Origin: Copromyces sp. CBS 386.78
Taxonomy: Eukaryota; Ascomycota; Sordariomycetes; Sordariales; Sordariaceae
Assembly: GCA_030685235.1 (NCBI GenBank)
Contig: MU839146.1
Coordinates: 184,708-248,707 of the forward strand
DNA: 64,000 nt
Reading direction: 5' to 3'
The position numbers and the translations under genes are program-made. Under the pieces are notes generated by a model. It saw only the letters and a program-made list of their open reading frames with translations. It was not told the origin of the DNA and did no database searches. Of this stretch, positions 45,139-56,700 are shown in pieces; within the stretch, counting starts at the first letter, position 1; every line of letters begins with the position of its first letter.

Positions 45139-47268
45139 CTATGCGTAATGCCCATACATGATCCCCGTAGCTGGAACCGCCACGCTCTGGGCATGTTCCC
45201 AGCCGCCGTTGTGATGATGATGGCCATACCGGGACGAATCGTCCTGGTGGTACACTTGAGGCTGATGATGATGATAGCTGGCGGCGTGATGATGAGCACT
45301 GGCAAAGTTCATGGTATGGTCCTCTGGGCTGGCATAGTAACTCGCGCTGCTGCTGCTGCTGGGGTTGGTCGCCATGAGCGGAGGGCTGCCAAAGCTTGCC
45401 TCGGGAGTGATGGGCTCGTTCATCACCACCGACATGGGCTCAGACGCCTCCCTTTGGGCCTGAGCTTGCTGCTGCTGCTGTTGTTGTTGTTGTTGTTGCT
45501 GCTGCTCGAGCGAAGAAGCGAGGATGGCAGGATCCGTGTAGGACTCGTAATAGTCGGCGGCGGCGCAGGAAGGAGCAGAGGTAGCAGACATCATATCGGG
45601 CAGACCGTGTGTCACCACCCCCGGCCTTGCTGAGACGGGAGACATGTACGGGTTGTAGTGCTGCTCAGGGGCCGAAGTGACCATGTTGACTCCGTAGTGG
45701 TGTTGTTGAGGCATGTGGTGGCCATAGTAGTGCATCTGCAACGGAGCAGCAGCAGTTCCATTGCTGCGAAGCGTGCCGCGGTTGCCAACAGGCTTGGAGA
45801 TCTTGTTGCGGTTGGCAAGAGAGGAGGAAGAACGAGTGGACATGCCGGTGCTGTAAAGGTCGAACCTGCCGTCCTTCATGTGGCGGCGGGAGGCGTTGCA
45901 GGCTGAGGCCGCCGCAGCCCGTCGCGAAGCGTGGTTGCCCTTACGGTAGCGTGTGGTGGACTGGACGCCGCCTTTGATGGCCCACGGCTCGAGGTACCAT
46001 TCTGTGGATTTCTTGCTATCACTGTTGTTGGCGTCTGTTGAAGCAGTGTTGTCTTCGTCGGCGGCGGTGCTGCCTTCGGGCTTGCGCTCCCGTTTGGTGA
46101 ACGCCTGGCGAATGTTAGTTGATGTCATAGTGGCACTGTAGAGGAAAGGAAAACCCACATGGTTCATGGACAAATTGTGACGAATGCTGTTCTGCCACCC
46201 TTTCGTGTCACTCTTGCCCTTCTCGGTGTTCTCGCGGAACCACTGGTAGATGTCCTGCAGCGTCATGGCCTTGTTGGGGGTGCTCATGAACGCCTTGTAG
46301 ATAAGCTGCGCATAGGGCAACTCGGCTTTGCTGTTGCCGGGAAGGGTGGTAGTCGGGGTGCTGTCAAGGGTGTCGGTCGAGGGAGAAACTGGGCTCGACA
46401 CGCCGCTGCTCATGCCACTCATGCTGCTGTCACCGAGAAGGTTGCAGGAAGGATATTGGCTGCTGACAAGAAAGTCATCGCCGGCCTCGGAGGCGGGGGC
46501 GGTGCTCAACATGTCTGAGTCGCAGTCGAGCTTGAAGTTGTTTGGAATGGAACTGCACGGAGAAGGGGGGTAGTTGGATTCTTGGGAAAGCGAGGAGATG
46601 CTGTTGTGGGTGGGATACTGGTGGTAGAAGGAACCGGTGGAAGGATATGAAGTTGCTGTCGAGGCGTGGTGATTGTTGCTCTGGAACAAGTTCTCTCTCG
46701 ACAGGGTCTTGGATGGAACCTGTGGGGTGTTCTGCCTGCCACCAGCGGCGCCGGGGTATGACGGCTGGTCCGCCGGGTAGGAACCCCACGATGAGCCCGA
46801 GCCAGAACCTGAGGCGGATACGGGACGAAAGTGATGGTCTGGTGAACTCCAGCTGCGGGGTGATGACTGGCTGGACATGGACTGTTGTGTAAGTCCCCCG
46901 TGCCCACTTGTAGGTGCTGCTGAGGAGGAGCCTGCGGTGCTGTGGAAGGCATAGTGCTCGAACTCGTCACTCCCGGTTTGCGCCCGGACCGAAGCGTTCC
47001 ATAGTGATGTCCCGTTCTGAGTCTTTCCTTCAGTCATGCCTCCCACAACCGGACTGCTGGTCTGGCTTCTGGTGGCCTGTGGTGACAACATGTATGAATT
47101 TGCGGAGTCCATTGTGTCTGATGATGTTGTTGGGTGTTCGATTTTACTTGTTGTTGATTCCGTGTCCATTACTGATGTGTTGGTTGCTATGTGCGAGCCA
47201 AGGATGAAAGAAGAGAAGAATGGCTTTGATGTATGTTGGTGACCCAAGACAACGAAGGTTGTTGGCAT
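45139..47268 (-). CDS. forkhead transcription factor with poly-Q and His-rich tail
   Basis: Minus strand, two exons: 47268-46159 and 46104-45139, with a 54 bp intron (46105-46158; GTGGGT donor, CTAAC branch). The start shown is the first ATG (MPTTFVVLGHQ); a second in-frame ATG at 47169 (MDTESTTSKIEH) has a better context and is an equally good choice. The forkhead winged-helix domain is clear: ELPYAQLIYKAFMSTPNKAM, TLQDIYQWFRENTEKGKSDT, then KGWQNSIRHNLSMNHAFTKR once the intron is removed. The intron cuts just after the recognition helix. N-terminal flank is Ser/Thr/Gly-rich. The C-terminal half holds Ala/Arg-rich and Ser-rich parts, a 13-Gln tract and a His/Tyr-rich end. Such factors control cell cycle or developmental genes in fungi; the targets here are unknown. 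The gene stands alone between large noncoding regions and is bracketed by two inverted MITEs. Confidence 0.9.
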   Translation of the reverse strand: MPTTFVVLGHQHTSKPFFSSFILGSHIATNTSVMDTESTTSKIEHPTTSSDTMDSANSYMLSPQATRSQTSSPVVGGMTEGKTQNGTSLWNASVRAQTGSDEFEHYAFHSTAGSSSAAPTSGHGGLTQQSMSSQSSPRSWSSPDHHFRPVSASGSGSGSSWGSYPADQPSYPGAAGGRQNTPQVPSKTLSRENLFQSNNHHASTATSYPSTGSFYHQYPTHNSISSLSQESNYPPSPCSSIPNNFKLDCDSDMLSTAPASEAGDDFLVSSQYPSCNLLGDSSMSGMSSGVSSPVSPSTDTLDSTPTTTLPGNSKAELPYAQLIYKAFMSTPNKAMTLQDIYQWFRENTEKGKSDTKGWQNSIRHNLSMNHVGFPFLYSATMTSTNIRQAFTKRERKPEGSTAADEDNTASTDANNSDSKKSTEWYLEPWAIKGGVQSTTRYRKGNHASRRAAAASACNASRRHMKDGRFDLYSTGMSTRSSSSLANRNKISKPVGNRGTLRSNGTAAAPLQMHYYGHHMPQQHHYGVNMVTSAPEQHYNPYMSPVSARPGVVTHGLPDMMSATSAPSCAAADYYESYTDPAILASSLEQQQQQQQQQQQQQAQAQREASEPMSVVMNEPITPEASFGSPPLMATNPSSSSSASYYASPEDHTMNFASAHHHAASYHHHQPQVYHQDDSSRYGHHHHNGGWEHAQSVAVPATGIMYGHYA
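45470..45516 (-). repeat. CAG/CAA repeat encoding poly-glutamine
   Basis: About 13 glutamine codons, CAG at both ends and CAA in the middle, inside the forkhead coding region. Likely length-variable among strains. Confidence 0.9.
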
Positions 47269-47496
47269 ATGTATGCTTTTCTTCAAGTGTGGGGAGAAAT
47301 AGATTTGATATTGAAGGTGTGAGGTCCAGATGTCTCAGTTATCAAGCAAAACGGTTGTGACTGTTGGTCTCGCGGCTGTTGACTGGCAGTTGAAGAAGTA
47401 TGTAGGTCCATGTCTGGCTGTCTGCCAGGATGACAGGGACCAGGGACCAGGGGGAAAGAAGATCGATACAAGGACATGGAGCTATGCAGAGACGTA

Positions 47497-47823
47497 CAAT
47501 ACAATACTGGTTTGTTTGTTAGTTTGGTTCTTTGGGCAAGGGTTGAGCAGGGGAGATTTGGAGCTTTCATTAGCCTTCAAAAAGAGAAACTGGCCTCCGT
47601 TTGAAGCATCATGGGACAATGGCAAGGGTTAAAAACGCCACAGAAGCCTCTGATGCCTCTTTCCGTCTTCATTTAAGGCCTCCAAGATAGAAAGATATAA
47701 GAGAGCAATCCCTTCTACGGCACCCGTCCGCTCGAAGCTTGAATTCTTTTCTACTTTTAGTAGTTCGAGAGTGGAAATAGGCGTTTTTTGTACCAGACTA
47801 ACAAACAAACCAGGGTTAGATTG
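47497..47823 (-). mobile_element. MITE copy B (inverted relative to copy A)
   Basis: A 327 bp element with TA on both sides (47495-47496 and 47824-47825), the reverse-complement relative of 41247-41583. The terminal 120 bp or so on one side and 60 bp on the other are nearly identical to copy A, while the middle has diverged by many substitutions. It lies about 230 bp upstream of the forkhead start codon, so it is in the promoter or 5' leader of that gene. Confidence 0.85.
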
Positions 47824-48910
47824 TATAGCAACATCTGGGGTATGTTGTTGAAGCTCCATGCCAGTAAGGGGTGGGTATTTCAAGGCCAAGCAGAGCAGGG
47901 GCCCCCAAAAGTGCGTACTGTGTGCGGTGGTGTACATCCCAAGGGAGGACACTGCCTTGCCTTGCCTCCCAGTGAAGTGATGGTTTCTGCCAACACATTT
48001 TGTTCACTTTTGTTTGGTGGACCAGACAGCTACCTCCACATCCGGCGGGAGCGGGCGTAGGGAGAGAGTACCGGGTGGGTTTGCGATACCCTCCATGCCT
48101 GGCTTGTATGAGGGTGCGGCCGTTGTGCCCTGGGCCTGGCTCTCACTTTCTTGCTGTGTGTGTACATGGTGTGGCCATGCGTGCACGGCATGTTTTCTAC
48201 GGTGGAGGAGGTAGAACAAACGAAAGCGCAGAGTTGAAAAAGAACAAGACGTGCGCTGTAGGTACTAACAGGTAGTAGCTCTGCGTGGCTTGTTTCTGGG
48301 GAATGAAGGTGAGGTACTCAGGTACGTTCACCAACCGGCACGCCTCGTTGACCGTGTTATCGACACCCCTCCCTTAGTCTTTCTTCTCTCAGGAGATGAG
48401 AAGGGCTAGGTGCTCGTCACAACCCTAGACAGCAGCAAGGCCAAAACAGCACCAGACCCATGACCATGCTTTTCTTCTTTTACGAGTGTAGCAGTGTGTG
48501 CAACAATTCTCGCATACTGCCTACATAGCGGAGCCGGCAGGGAAGGTAGGGAAGACGGATAGAAGAAAAAGAAAAGTGACAGAATTGCACGACCGGGGTA
48601 AGTAAACCCCTGCTCCGTATGCCTGGTGCTTTCAGCCAAGACTGGATACCTCTACACAGTATAAAAACGCCCCGAGGTCTTCACCAGCACTTTGGCAAGT
48701 GTCAAGCCCACCGTAACTTGACGTTGAAGAAAAGCGGCGCTGGCAACTGAAATGGAGGATAACTTGGCGGTCAGTGACTGAGAAGTGAATGCATGCTTGC
48801 CCGTGATGCAGTTTGAAGTGTGGCTTGTTCGAAGGGGAAAGTAGGGGAAGTAGGAAGGGGGGTCCGAAGATTTGGTCTGCTCATGTTGTTGTTCTTCAAG
48901 TTGTTGTTTA

Positions 48911-48932
48911 ACACACACACACACACACACAC
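48911..48932 (+). repeat. CA dinucleotide repeat
   Basis: Eleven uninterrupted AC units in the forkhead upstream region. Confidence 0.9.
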
Positions 48933-50709
48933 CACACAAGCAACGATGTCGGTTTGGGGCCGGGGAATGAAAATGACCAGACCTTGAGGACAAAACATGT
49001 TCAGCTCCAACAATCCCTCTTGTGACTGACTCCCTCTGACTGGGCCTTGGCTGGCCAGCTGCTCAAGGTTACCGGCAGAAGCGAAGAAGAGCTATTGTCT
49101 GGAAACTCTGGGAGCCGTGGAAGCGGTCAATGACGGCAGCATGAGCTAGGACAGCGACAGCAATGGGCAGTAGACTTGGACGTATCAGAGTGAGGCTCAT
49201 CAGCGAGTCCTAGGACCGAGCATTGCAGACCACCAGACACAAGAGAGGGCAGATGCCACAAAGACGGACAGACCTAACGGAAAGGTGCAGCCACTCGTGG
49301 TGGTGCTAAGTGGTGGTCTTTTTTGAAACGGCCCAATCAGTGATGTCCACCATTGTCACTCTGTGCTGGGATTGGGCCTTAACAGGTCAAGAGGTCCCAA
49401 GAGAAGAGGCGCAAGAATAACTGAACAACACGTCGACTGCGTAAGGTTGGTATTGATGAGCGCACTCAACCCGGTGCGTATCTCGTCATCTCTCTCCACG
49501 CGGCTTTTCGGGCTTGCACGGCTTGCACGGTGCCATGACCTCGTGATAGTAATCTCTTGTGGTATGCAGCAGAACATGGACGGATTTCATTCTAGAAGCA
49601 TGTGTCGAAGAAAAAATGATGAGCGTGAATCGAAACCGACCGGGGCTTGGCTTCCGTTCATTTACCAGGCCGACTCCGAAGCAGCCAGCTTCCACACGTC
49701 TCTGAACGGCGACCGACGCCTCGCAGGCCAGGCCAGGCCACCTTATCTCCATGCCACGAAGGAAGACCGAGAAGAAGAAAAGCCACGCCGGTTATTTCTG
49801 CCAGCCTCAAGAAAGCCTCAAACCGTAGCTATCCTGTGGAACGTTGTCTCGATTAGTGCAGTGTGCCTGCCCTGCGTCATCTCCAGATGTCGAGACAACG
49901 AAACACTCCAATCCTGAACACCATCTGACACAAGACTGACAGACCAGTAGGCTGACTGCAAGATGAGCAGCGGCTGATCGACTGACATGACACTGCTCTG
50001 TACTTGTCCGTATCCAGGGTTCCATGGGCTGACACCTGGTCCTGTCTCGCCGGCCAGACAGACGTGCAGAGAGACAGACAGACGGGAAACGGATATCTCG
50101 TTCTTTTCTCGCAAAATCCGACAGTCCGAAGAAACATGAATCACCCAGTCGCACACCATCGCACCAGGGATCTAGTAAAAGCCCCAAATACTTCGGGTCG
50201 TCGCATACGGCGTAGAGGAGCCGGTCCAGTCCCGTCTCCATCCATGATCCCTCCATACCAGACTGGGACTTGCCCGCTGGCGTGTCGCCCAACTGTCGCG
50301 AGACAAGACAATGACACCCCACCCAGAAAGACCAGAGTGCTGCCGGCATCCAGCCCCGATGCCCCGGTCTACCCGGGGAACGGCATCCTTCCCATCCTTC
50401 TAGACGAAGCCTTGAAATCGTCTCATCTGTGTTCCCGTGTCTGTTCCCGTCGTCCCCGGTTGGCGGTGTAGCAGCCTTTCTTTCCACACACACACCTTTC
50501 GCAGTGCGTTTCTCATAATCAGACAATGCGCCCAGTTCACCCAACGACCAGGAGCAGGGATCGAGCCAGACGGGCCGCAGCAGCTTCCACGGCCCCAAAT
50601 CGACCTATAGAACGCGGCACCGAAGAAACCAGACAAAAAGACCAGCCGATGGATGGATTTGCCGCAGGCCGGACGGACCAGCCTTCCAGAAGGGCGATAT
50701 TAGAACTTT

Positions 50710-52532
50710 CTACTTTCTGTAGTAGATCTGCACAGATACTGTTAGCCTTGGCCGGTACGACCACAAGGGAGACGAGACCAGATAGATGACCAACCTTTTT
50801 GAACTGAAAGTGGAGTTGAAGGATGCCCTACACACCAAGTAACGAGGTTAGCAAAGGAACAATAAGGTCAAAAATACGTACGGGTAAGCGGCGGCTGTTG
50901 GTGGCGCGGCTTTTGCGGCGCAGGAAAAGAGCACAACGTTGGCCTATTATAGGGGGCCGTGATAACGGGCCAACGTAGCCATCCCACCCACGCCGTCACC
51001 AACAACAGCCCACCGGCTAAACAGCAACGTTGTGGACGACTCACCTTGTCGAAGCTGCTCTTGAATCCGCGCTCCTTCTTGGCGCTATAATCCCACTCCC
51101 TATCCACAATCCTAAACGCAATATCCTCATACGGCGGTCCGGCCACGAACCTAATCAAGCAGGTATCCTCCTTGCCCGCGGGCGCAAAGCTCTCTCCCCT
51201 GCGTCTGCCTCCCTCCCTGATGATCTTGAACGTGGGCGCCTTGGTCTTGTCGATCAGGTCCGGGTAGAAGATGTTGAACTTGTAGCCCTGCACGACCTTG
51301 GGCGGCGGGTTGTCGTGGTCGTAATGCGTCTGGTTGTACTTGTTCCATTCGTAGCCCATCAGGACGCGGTTGAAGTAGCGCGGCTTGCGGGGGCGGTACT
51401 TGTCGGCCCACACGGGCTTGGGGTTGGAGGCCAGGGACTCTTCGGCCGTGAAGATCTCTTCGCCTTCGAGGAAACCGCGGGCGACTTCCCGGTCATAGAG
51501 GGCCTTGGTGGCTTGGGAGAAGTCTTCGTTGCCGGTAGAGGCGAAGCGAGCGGTGCCGGGGGGCGGGGCGGTGCTGCTGGTGGAAGACGCAGCAAGTGTT
51601 GTCGATGATGTTGTTGTTGAGGCGGCAGGACGGGTCAAGGATCTGGAAGAAGCTGAGGTCGAGGGGAGGGCGGCATCAGGGAGACGGTCGGCTTCTTCCA
51701 ATGCTTTGGCTCTCTCGGGGTCCCTTTGCTTGAGAACGTCGACGCGGGCGGCCTTGATCTCCAAGCACAGCTGCTTCAGCTTTGCCTTTGCCTTGTACAC
51801 CAGCAGGTTCTTGAGTAGGGATTCCCAGTAGTCGGTGTCGATGGGCTCGTTGGACTGTAGCTTGGCCCTGATCTGCTTCTCCAACGTCTCCAACTGCTCC
51901 AGCGTCTTGGGCGCAAAGATCTTGTCCACGTCGGCAGCCACCGTGTTGACGGCTCGTCCCTCTGCTCCCTGTGGCTTGAGCTTGTTTCGCTTGTCGTCGC
52001 ACAGGAGAGCCAGGGCTGACCAGTACTCCTTGTTGCGGCGGTTTGTCTCGAGCGTGTTGTATGACCTGATGTCCTCGTCCAACTCCTTGAGCTGGGACTC
52101 GTTGTTCACAAGGCTCTGGAGGACTCTCTCGGGAGAGGGCACGGGGATATCGACGTCGTCGTCGTGGTCGTCAAAGACATCGCGGTCGGCGTCGATGAAG
52201 CGGAGGTTGAAGGCCAGGTAGTCGATGGGCTTTGCGCGCCGTTCTCGGACGCGGATGTCGGCCTTCTTCTTTGCCTGCTTGAGCACGAACTTGTCTTCGT
52301 CGGCGACGAACTGCTCTGACTGCTCGTCCTGGGTCAGGTATTTGCCGCCGCCGGGGCCAGAGCTGCTGCCGACTGGGGTACTATTTGAGCCTGTGACGGG
52401 TTTCGAGGAGGGCTTGTATTGGGGTTTGGAGATTCGGTTGCTGTTGTCGAGTCTGGGGGCGGTGATGTCTCTTCTGTTGTTGTTGTTGTTGCCCAGGCCG
52501 GCGGCGATCATGGCCTGTCTGTCGGGGTTCAT
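50710..52532 (-). CDS. CACTIN: cactin-type splicing factor
   Basis: Minus strand, three exons: 52532-51045, 50827-50795 (33 bp) and 50727-50710 (18 bp including stop); 512 residues. First ATG gives MNPDRQAMIAAG. The C-terminal cactin domain is unmistakable: YFNRVLMGYEWNKYNQTHYD, PPPKVVQGYKFNIFYPDLID, TCLIRFVAGPPYEDIAFRIV and DREWDYSAKKERGFKSSFDK, continued by the two micro-exons as GILQLHFQFKK and IYYRK, matching the usual terminus of the family. The mid region (ADEDKFVLKQAKKKADIRVR, then RRAKPIDYLAFNLRF) fits the conserved cactin middle domain. A Ser/Thr/Ala-rich linker lies at about 305-350. Cactin (Cay1 in fission yeast) is a nuclear spliceosome-associated protein needed for accurate splicing. 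Without the two small exons the frame would run into intron sequence and end with an unrelated tail, so open-frame calls overextend to 50868. Confidence 0.93.
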
Positions 52533-53741
52533 GGTGATCTGCTGTGATTGATACTGGTAGATGTTGCGTAGAATCAATCTCAATGCAAGTCAATGTTGGC
52601 GAGGCTGAGGTGTGCTGTTCCTTGTTGAATGTTTTGGTGATGAAATGCAAGGCTGCAGTTGAAGCCTGGAAGCTTCAGTGGACTGACGCGCTGAATGACG
52701 ACGGACGAAATGCGCTAACGGCAGGCACAGACTCTCAGTTCCGATGGAAGATGTTGGCGGTCAAGGTTGGCAGAATTGCCGCAACCAGGGGAGAGCCGGC
52801 AGGCATTGGATCATTGGGAATGGAATACAGTACCTACCTCTACCTTACCCTACTCGTCTGGCCTAGAAACGTCTCAGACCCCATACGCAGTATGGGGTCT
52901 GGTTCAGCAATTAGCAAAAACGTCAGCAATTAGCAAAAAAAATTAGGTACATGCCAAGGCCGCCTATTTGCTAGCAAATGGAAGTACTACCGTTTTGTCG
53001 CATGTTCAGGAATGAAAAACGCGACCGCGACTGGCATGTGCACTGGGTATGTAGTAATCTGGAAAAGCACGTGCCTCTTATTCACATGCCAGAGCACAGA
53101 AAAAGGTAGATATTTTACTGCAATTACATTTGCAACACCAAAATAAAAGATATGATAAATATAAAATAACCGTTAGATAGAGAAAGACGAGATGAACTAT
53201 CTGGCGCGTTTACTTTTTCGATGCATGTGTTGTATGTGGAGGAATCAACGTGCGAATAGCTTCATTGCCTTTTACGATATATAGCTATACTGGGCTACCT
53301 TCATTTGCTAGTAGATTTGCAGGGGGTGTATGTACCCTAAATTTTTGCTAATTGCTGACGTTTTTGCTAATTGCTGAACCAGACCCCATACTGCGTATGG
53401 GGTCTGAGGCCGTTTCTAGCCCAGACGAGTAGCTTCCATTCCCAGCTTTCCTCTGCCAACCCCACCAAAACATTCCATTAGGCACAACCCACAGCATCCG
53501 CATATCACCACCACATCAACTGCACACTATTCAATCCCCCAACGAGGAGACGTCAACGAGACACCATCTCATCATTCCTCCCAATGTCATTACACATTGA
53601 CACCCTCCCACGTTCCTCGGCCGCGCCCTGAAGGACCAGCAGAGAAGATGCTCTCGACGGCGTCACGGCCTCGCGCGACACACGAACACGACGACATTAC
53701 ATAACAATAACAAACAAACAAACTGAAGACCGACCGCGGCC
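52533..53741. other. divergent promoter region of cactin and rtc1, with an inserted element
   Basis: 1.2 kb between two divergent housekeeping genes. Nearly half is the 577 bp inverted-repeat element at 52853-53429. The rest (52533-52852 and 53430-53741) carries the two leaders; the rtc1 leader is C/A-rich with CAACAAACAAAC just before its ATG. Confidence 0.6.
52853..53429. mobile_element. 577 bp foldback-type MITE with ~100 bp terminal inverted repeats
   Basis: Bases 52853-52955 are repeated in inverse orientation at about 53327-53429 with a few mismatches. Both ends are next to TA (52851-52852, 53430-53431), suggesting a TA target duplication. Each arm holds two sub-structures: a hairpin with 11 bp arms, AGACCCCATAC and GTATGGGGTCT, and a tandem direct repeat GTCAGCAATTAGCAAAAA. 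The 370 bp centre is A/T-rich and encodes nothing. Fits a nonautonomous DNA transposon; it shares no visible sequence with the 41.2/47.5 kb pair. Confidence 0.85.
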
Positions 53742-56700
53742 ATGTACAACCAGGGCAATATCATGCGCAAGCTGCTGGGCAAGACCAACAACAACCCCGA
53801 TGCCTCCTCTTCGGCCAACAACTCGCACGACAACACGCCGTCGTCCTCGCTTGCCAACGGCACTTCCCACGGCTCCAACATCACCAGCAACCCCGGCGGC
53901 CTGGGCTCCATCAACTATCGCCAACGTCCCATTGCCGCCCAGAACGCCTCGTACCAGGCCGGTCAGCCGCTCGAATGCATAGACAGATCCCCCGATGGCC
54001 GGTCAGCTGTTCTTGCTGGCCGCCATGCTCTACGAACAGTCACCTTTGACGGCCTCGACATTCGCGAGGGCATCGATCTTCGCTCGCTTCTCCAGGGAGG
54101 AAGCCCAGATCAGTTGGCCATCAGAGATGTCAAATGGGGTCCTTCTGGCGGCAACCCAACCGTCTTCACGGCATGCGGCAGTGGCAAGATCTTCCAGTAC
54201 GACCTGGTGCGTGCCAGTGAGGCCTGGGCCACCGGCTCACCACTCGAGTCTCTCCAGATGCGCGAAGACTCTCGACAGGTCAACACCCTCGACGTCAATC
54301 CTCACCGGGCCAGCTACTTGTTGTCTGGCAGCCAAGACGGCATTGTTCGCTGCTTCGATATCCGCAACCCAATCCCCTCCCGGACCGGCGCCACTTTCCG
54401 TCCAGTCCACGCCTACAAGTGCAACGCAGATGGTGTGCGCCAGGTCCGCTGGTCTCCCAAGGATGGCTTCGTCTTTGCCTGCTCAACCGACCAGGGCACC
54501 ATCCTCCAATGGGACATGCGTAAGTATCATGCGCCCGTGCTGAGGATCAACGCCCACGAGAAGTCGTGTACTTCGATCGCCTGGCATCCCGACGGCGAAC
54601 ATCTCGCCAGTGCTGGGTGGGATAGCAAGTGTCATGTCTGGCATCTGGGCAAGGTTCCCGACAAGCGACAGAAGCCGAAATGGACCATCTCCACTCCCGC
54701 ACCCGTGGCTTCTCTTGCGTGGAGACCTGGGCAGTGGTCAGCGACGGCCCAGGCCAAGAGGGCGTCCCAGATCGCCATGTCGTACGGGGAGGGCAGTCGT
54801 CAGAAGTTTGGCATCAATGCGGTGCACATATGGGATCTCGCCCGTCCCACGATGCCGTATAGGGAGATCCAACTGTTCGACACTTCACCCAACGCTCTCC
54901 TCTGGCACGATCAGTATCTTCTATGGACCGTCGGCCAGGATGGTCTCTTTACGCAGTGCGATGTCAACTTTGCGCCCAAGGTGCTAGACCGTCAAGCCGT
55001 CTCGACCATGTCCTTCTCGTCCCAGGGAGACGTGCTAATGTTTCTCGACGAGCGTCCTCCCTCCCATCGTCCGCGGCCACATATGCTTCATGCCGACAGC
55101 AGCAGCCACAGCATTGGCGCACCCTCGTATAGCTCGAGCCCTACCACTCCCAGATATGGCGTCAGCCGCAGCGATTCCGAAGACGATGTCCTCGGAAGTT
55201 TCTTGGGCCCCAAACGGCGGACCAGCCAGCGAAAGCGGCGTCCAAGCGCGAGGTCCGCTAACCTTAGCACGACACCCCCGACGAGCTCGGAAGAGGTCTT
55301 GTCGTTGGAACAGACCATCAAGGTCACGGGAATCTACAAGCCGCAACAAGCAATGGCCATTGGGCATTTGCCTGCTGCTGCGAAAGCCGATGTCTACGAA
55401 TACCTTAGCGTCAACTACTTGGAGGTCTTGTACCAGGAGCTGCCATACACGGAAGGAGGCAGGCCACTACCCGACCGAGTCAAGATTGTTCTCGAGCACT
55501 ACGCCAGAGCCGCCGATAGTGTCAACCAGTACCGACTTGCCCAGTCATGGCGTGTTCTCGCTTACTGGATCGACCTGGTTCTGCGAAGACGAGGGCAGTA
55601 CCATTTGGACCGTCGACTAGATGACTACGAGAGGAAAAAGATGGAGACAAAGTTACGCGCGCTGGCTCCTCCTTTTCAGATGCCAGTCCAGGCCGATGGG
55701 GCAGATACACCGCGAAAGGCACAGCCCAGGTCGTTACTGTCAGAAGAGCTGGAAAGTAGCTCGAACCAACCGACGCCACGTGCCCGGCCTGTTGCGGAAT
55801 CCGAGAAGCTGACGCCAGTTCCCGAGTCTGGCAGCTTTGCCCTCGGCCCTGCACTCCAACCTCGCGGTCCACAAAAGCGTAACCGTCTCGATTCTGTCCC
55901 CTTGTCCGTCGTTTCGTTCAACAGCGAACACACCCAAGCCAGCACAGAAGGATACGATTTCTACGATACCGAAGCCATTCTCGGCCATGCCATCGACGTA
56001 CCCCGCAAAAGTCTCGAAAGCCATCGAAGGTCCGTCCTACATCATGATTCCGACGACAGTTTCGGGCACGCCCTCTCCGTCTCCGCCGGTAGTCGCCGCG
56101 GCGCCGGAACAATAACAGGAACAGCCATTGCCAGCTCCGTCGAGTCCAGCGGCGGCCTGCCCATCCGTGGCTCTGCCCTCGCCGAGATCCGCGACCCCCG
56201 GGGCAGTGACGGTTCCGAACGAGCGTCCGTTATCCAAATGGGCAGCTCCGGTCGTCCTCGCTTCGTAGTGCCCCCGCAGCTCAACCGCACCGAGACGGAA
56301 ACGACTGGGATGACGGCATTTACCGACGAGCACCACGCCATCACCCAATCCACTACCGACGACAGTTTGCCCTCGCAAAACGACAATGACATTCTACATG
56401 CCGCACCACCCGTCGTCATCACCGACGAACCCCCTACCCTCCCTGAAGAACCAGAACCAGAACCTACTCATATAATGGAGGCCGATTACCTACCTTGGCC
56501 CTCCGATCCCGCCTATCCTTACCCTCTCCATAACCCCCCTTCCTTCTCCAGTGCTACACCCCCGCTGAACCCTTACTCTCTAATATCCCGTACCTTGGCC
56601 TTCGAAGCCAAGTCTTCCGCCTTGAACGCTTCTGCTATTGTCCTCCTCCTGCAGCCATTGGTACCAGATGAAGTCATCGACAGTTACCAAGCAGCAGCCA

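Larger units (their letters stand above)
47269..50709. other. intergenic region upstream of the forkhead gene
   Basis: 3.4 kb between the forkhead start and the cactin stop. It contains MITE copy B (47497-47823), a CA repeat (48911-48932) and otherwise unremarkable sequence. The opposing frames at 49363-49917 (+) and 49807-50598 (-) have no domain, overlap each other and were not accepted as genes. Confidence 0.5.

Noticed and set aside
49807..50598. 263-codon minus-strand frame between forkhead and cactin
   Set aside because: No motif, overlaps other open frames on both strands, composition like translated noncoding DNA.
52883..52907. Palindrome AGACCCCATAC/GTATGGGGTCT as a transcription terminator or operator
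   Set aside because: It is repeated in the other arm of the inverted-repeat element and is better explained as part of that element.
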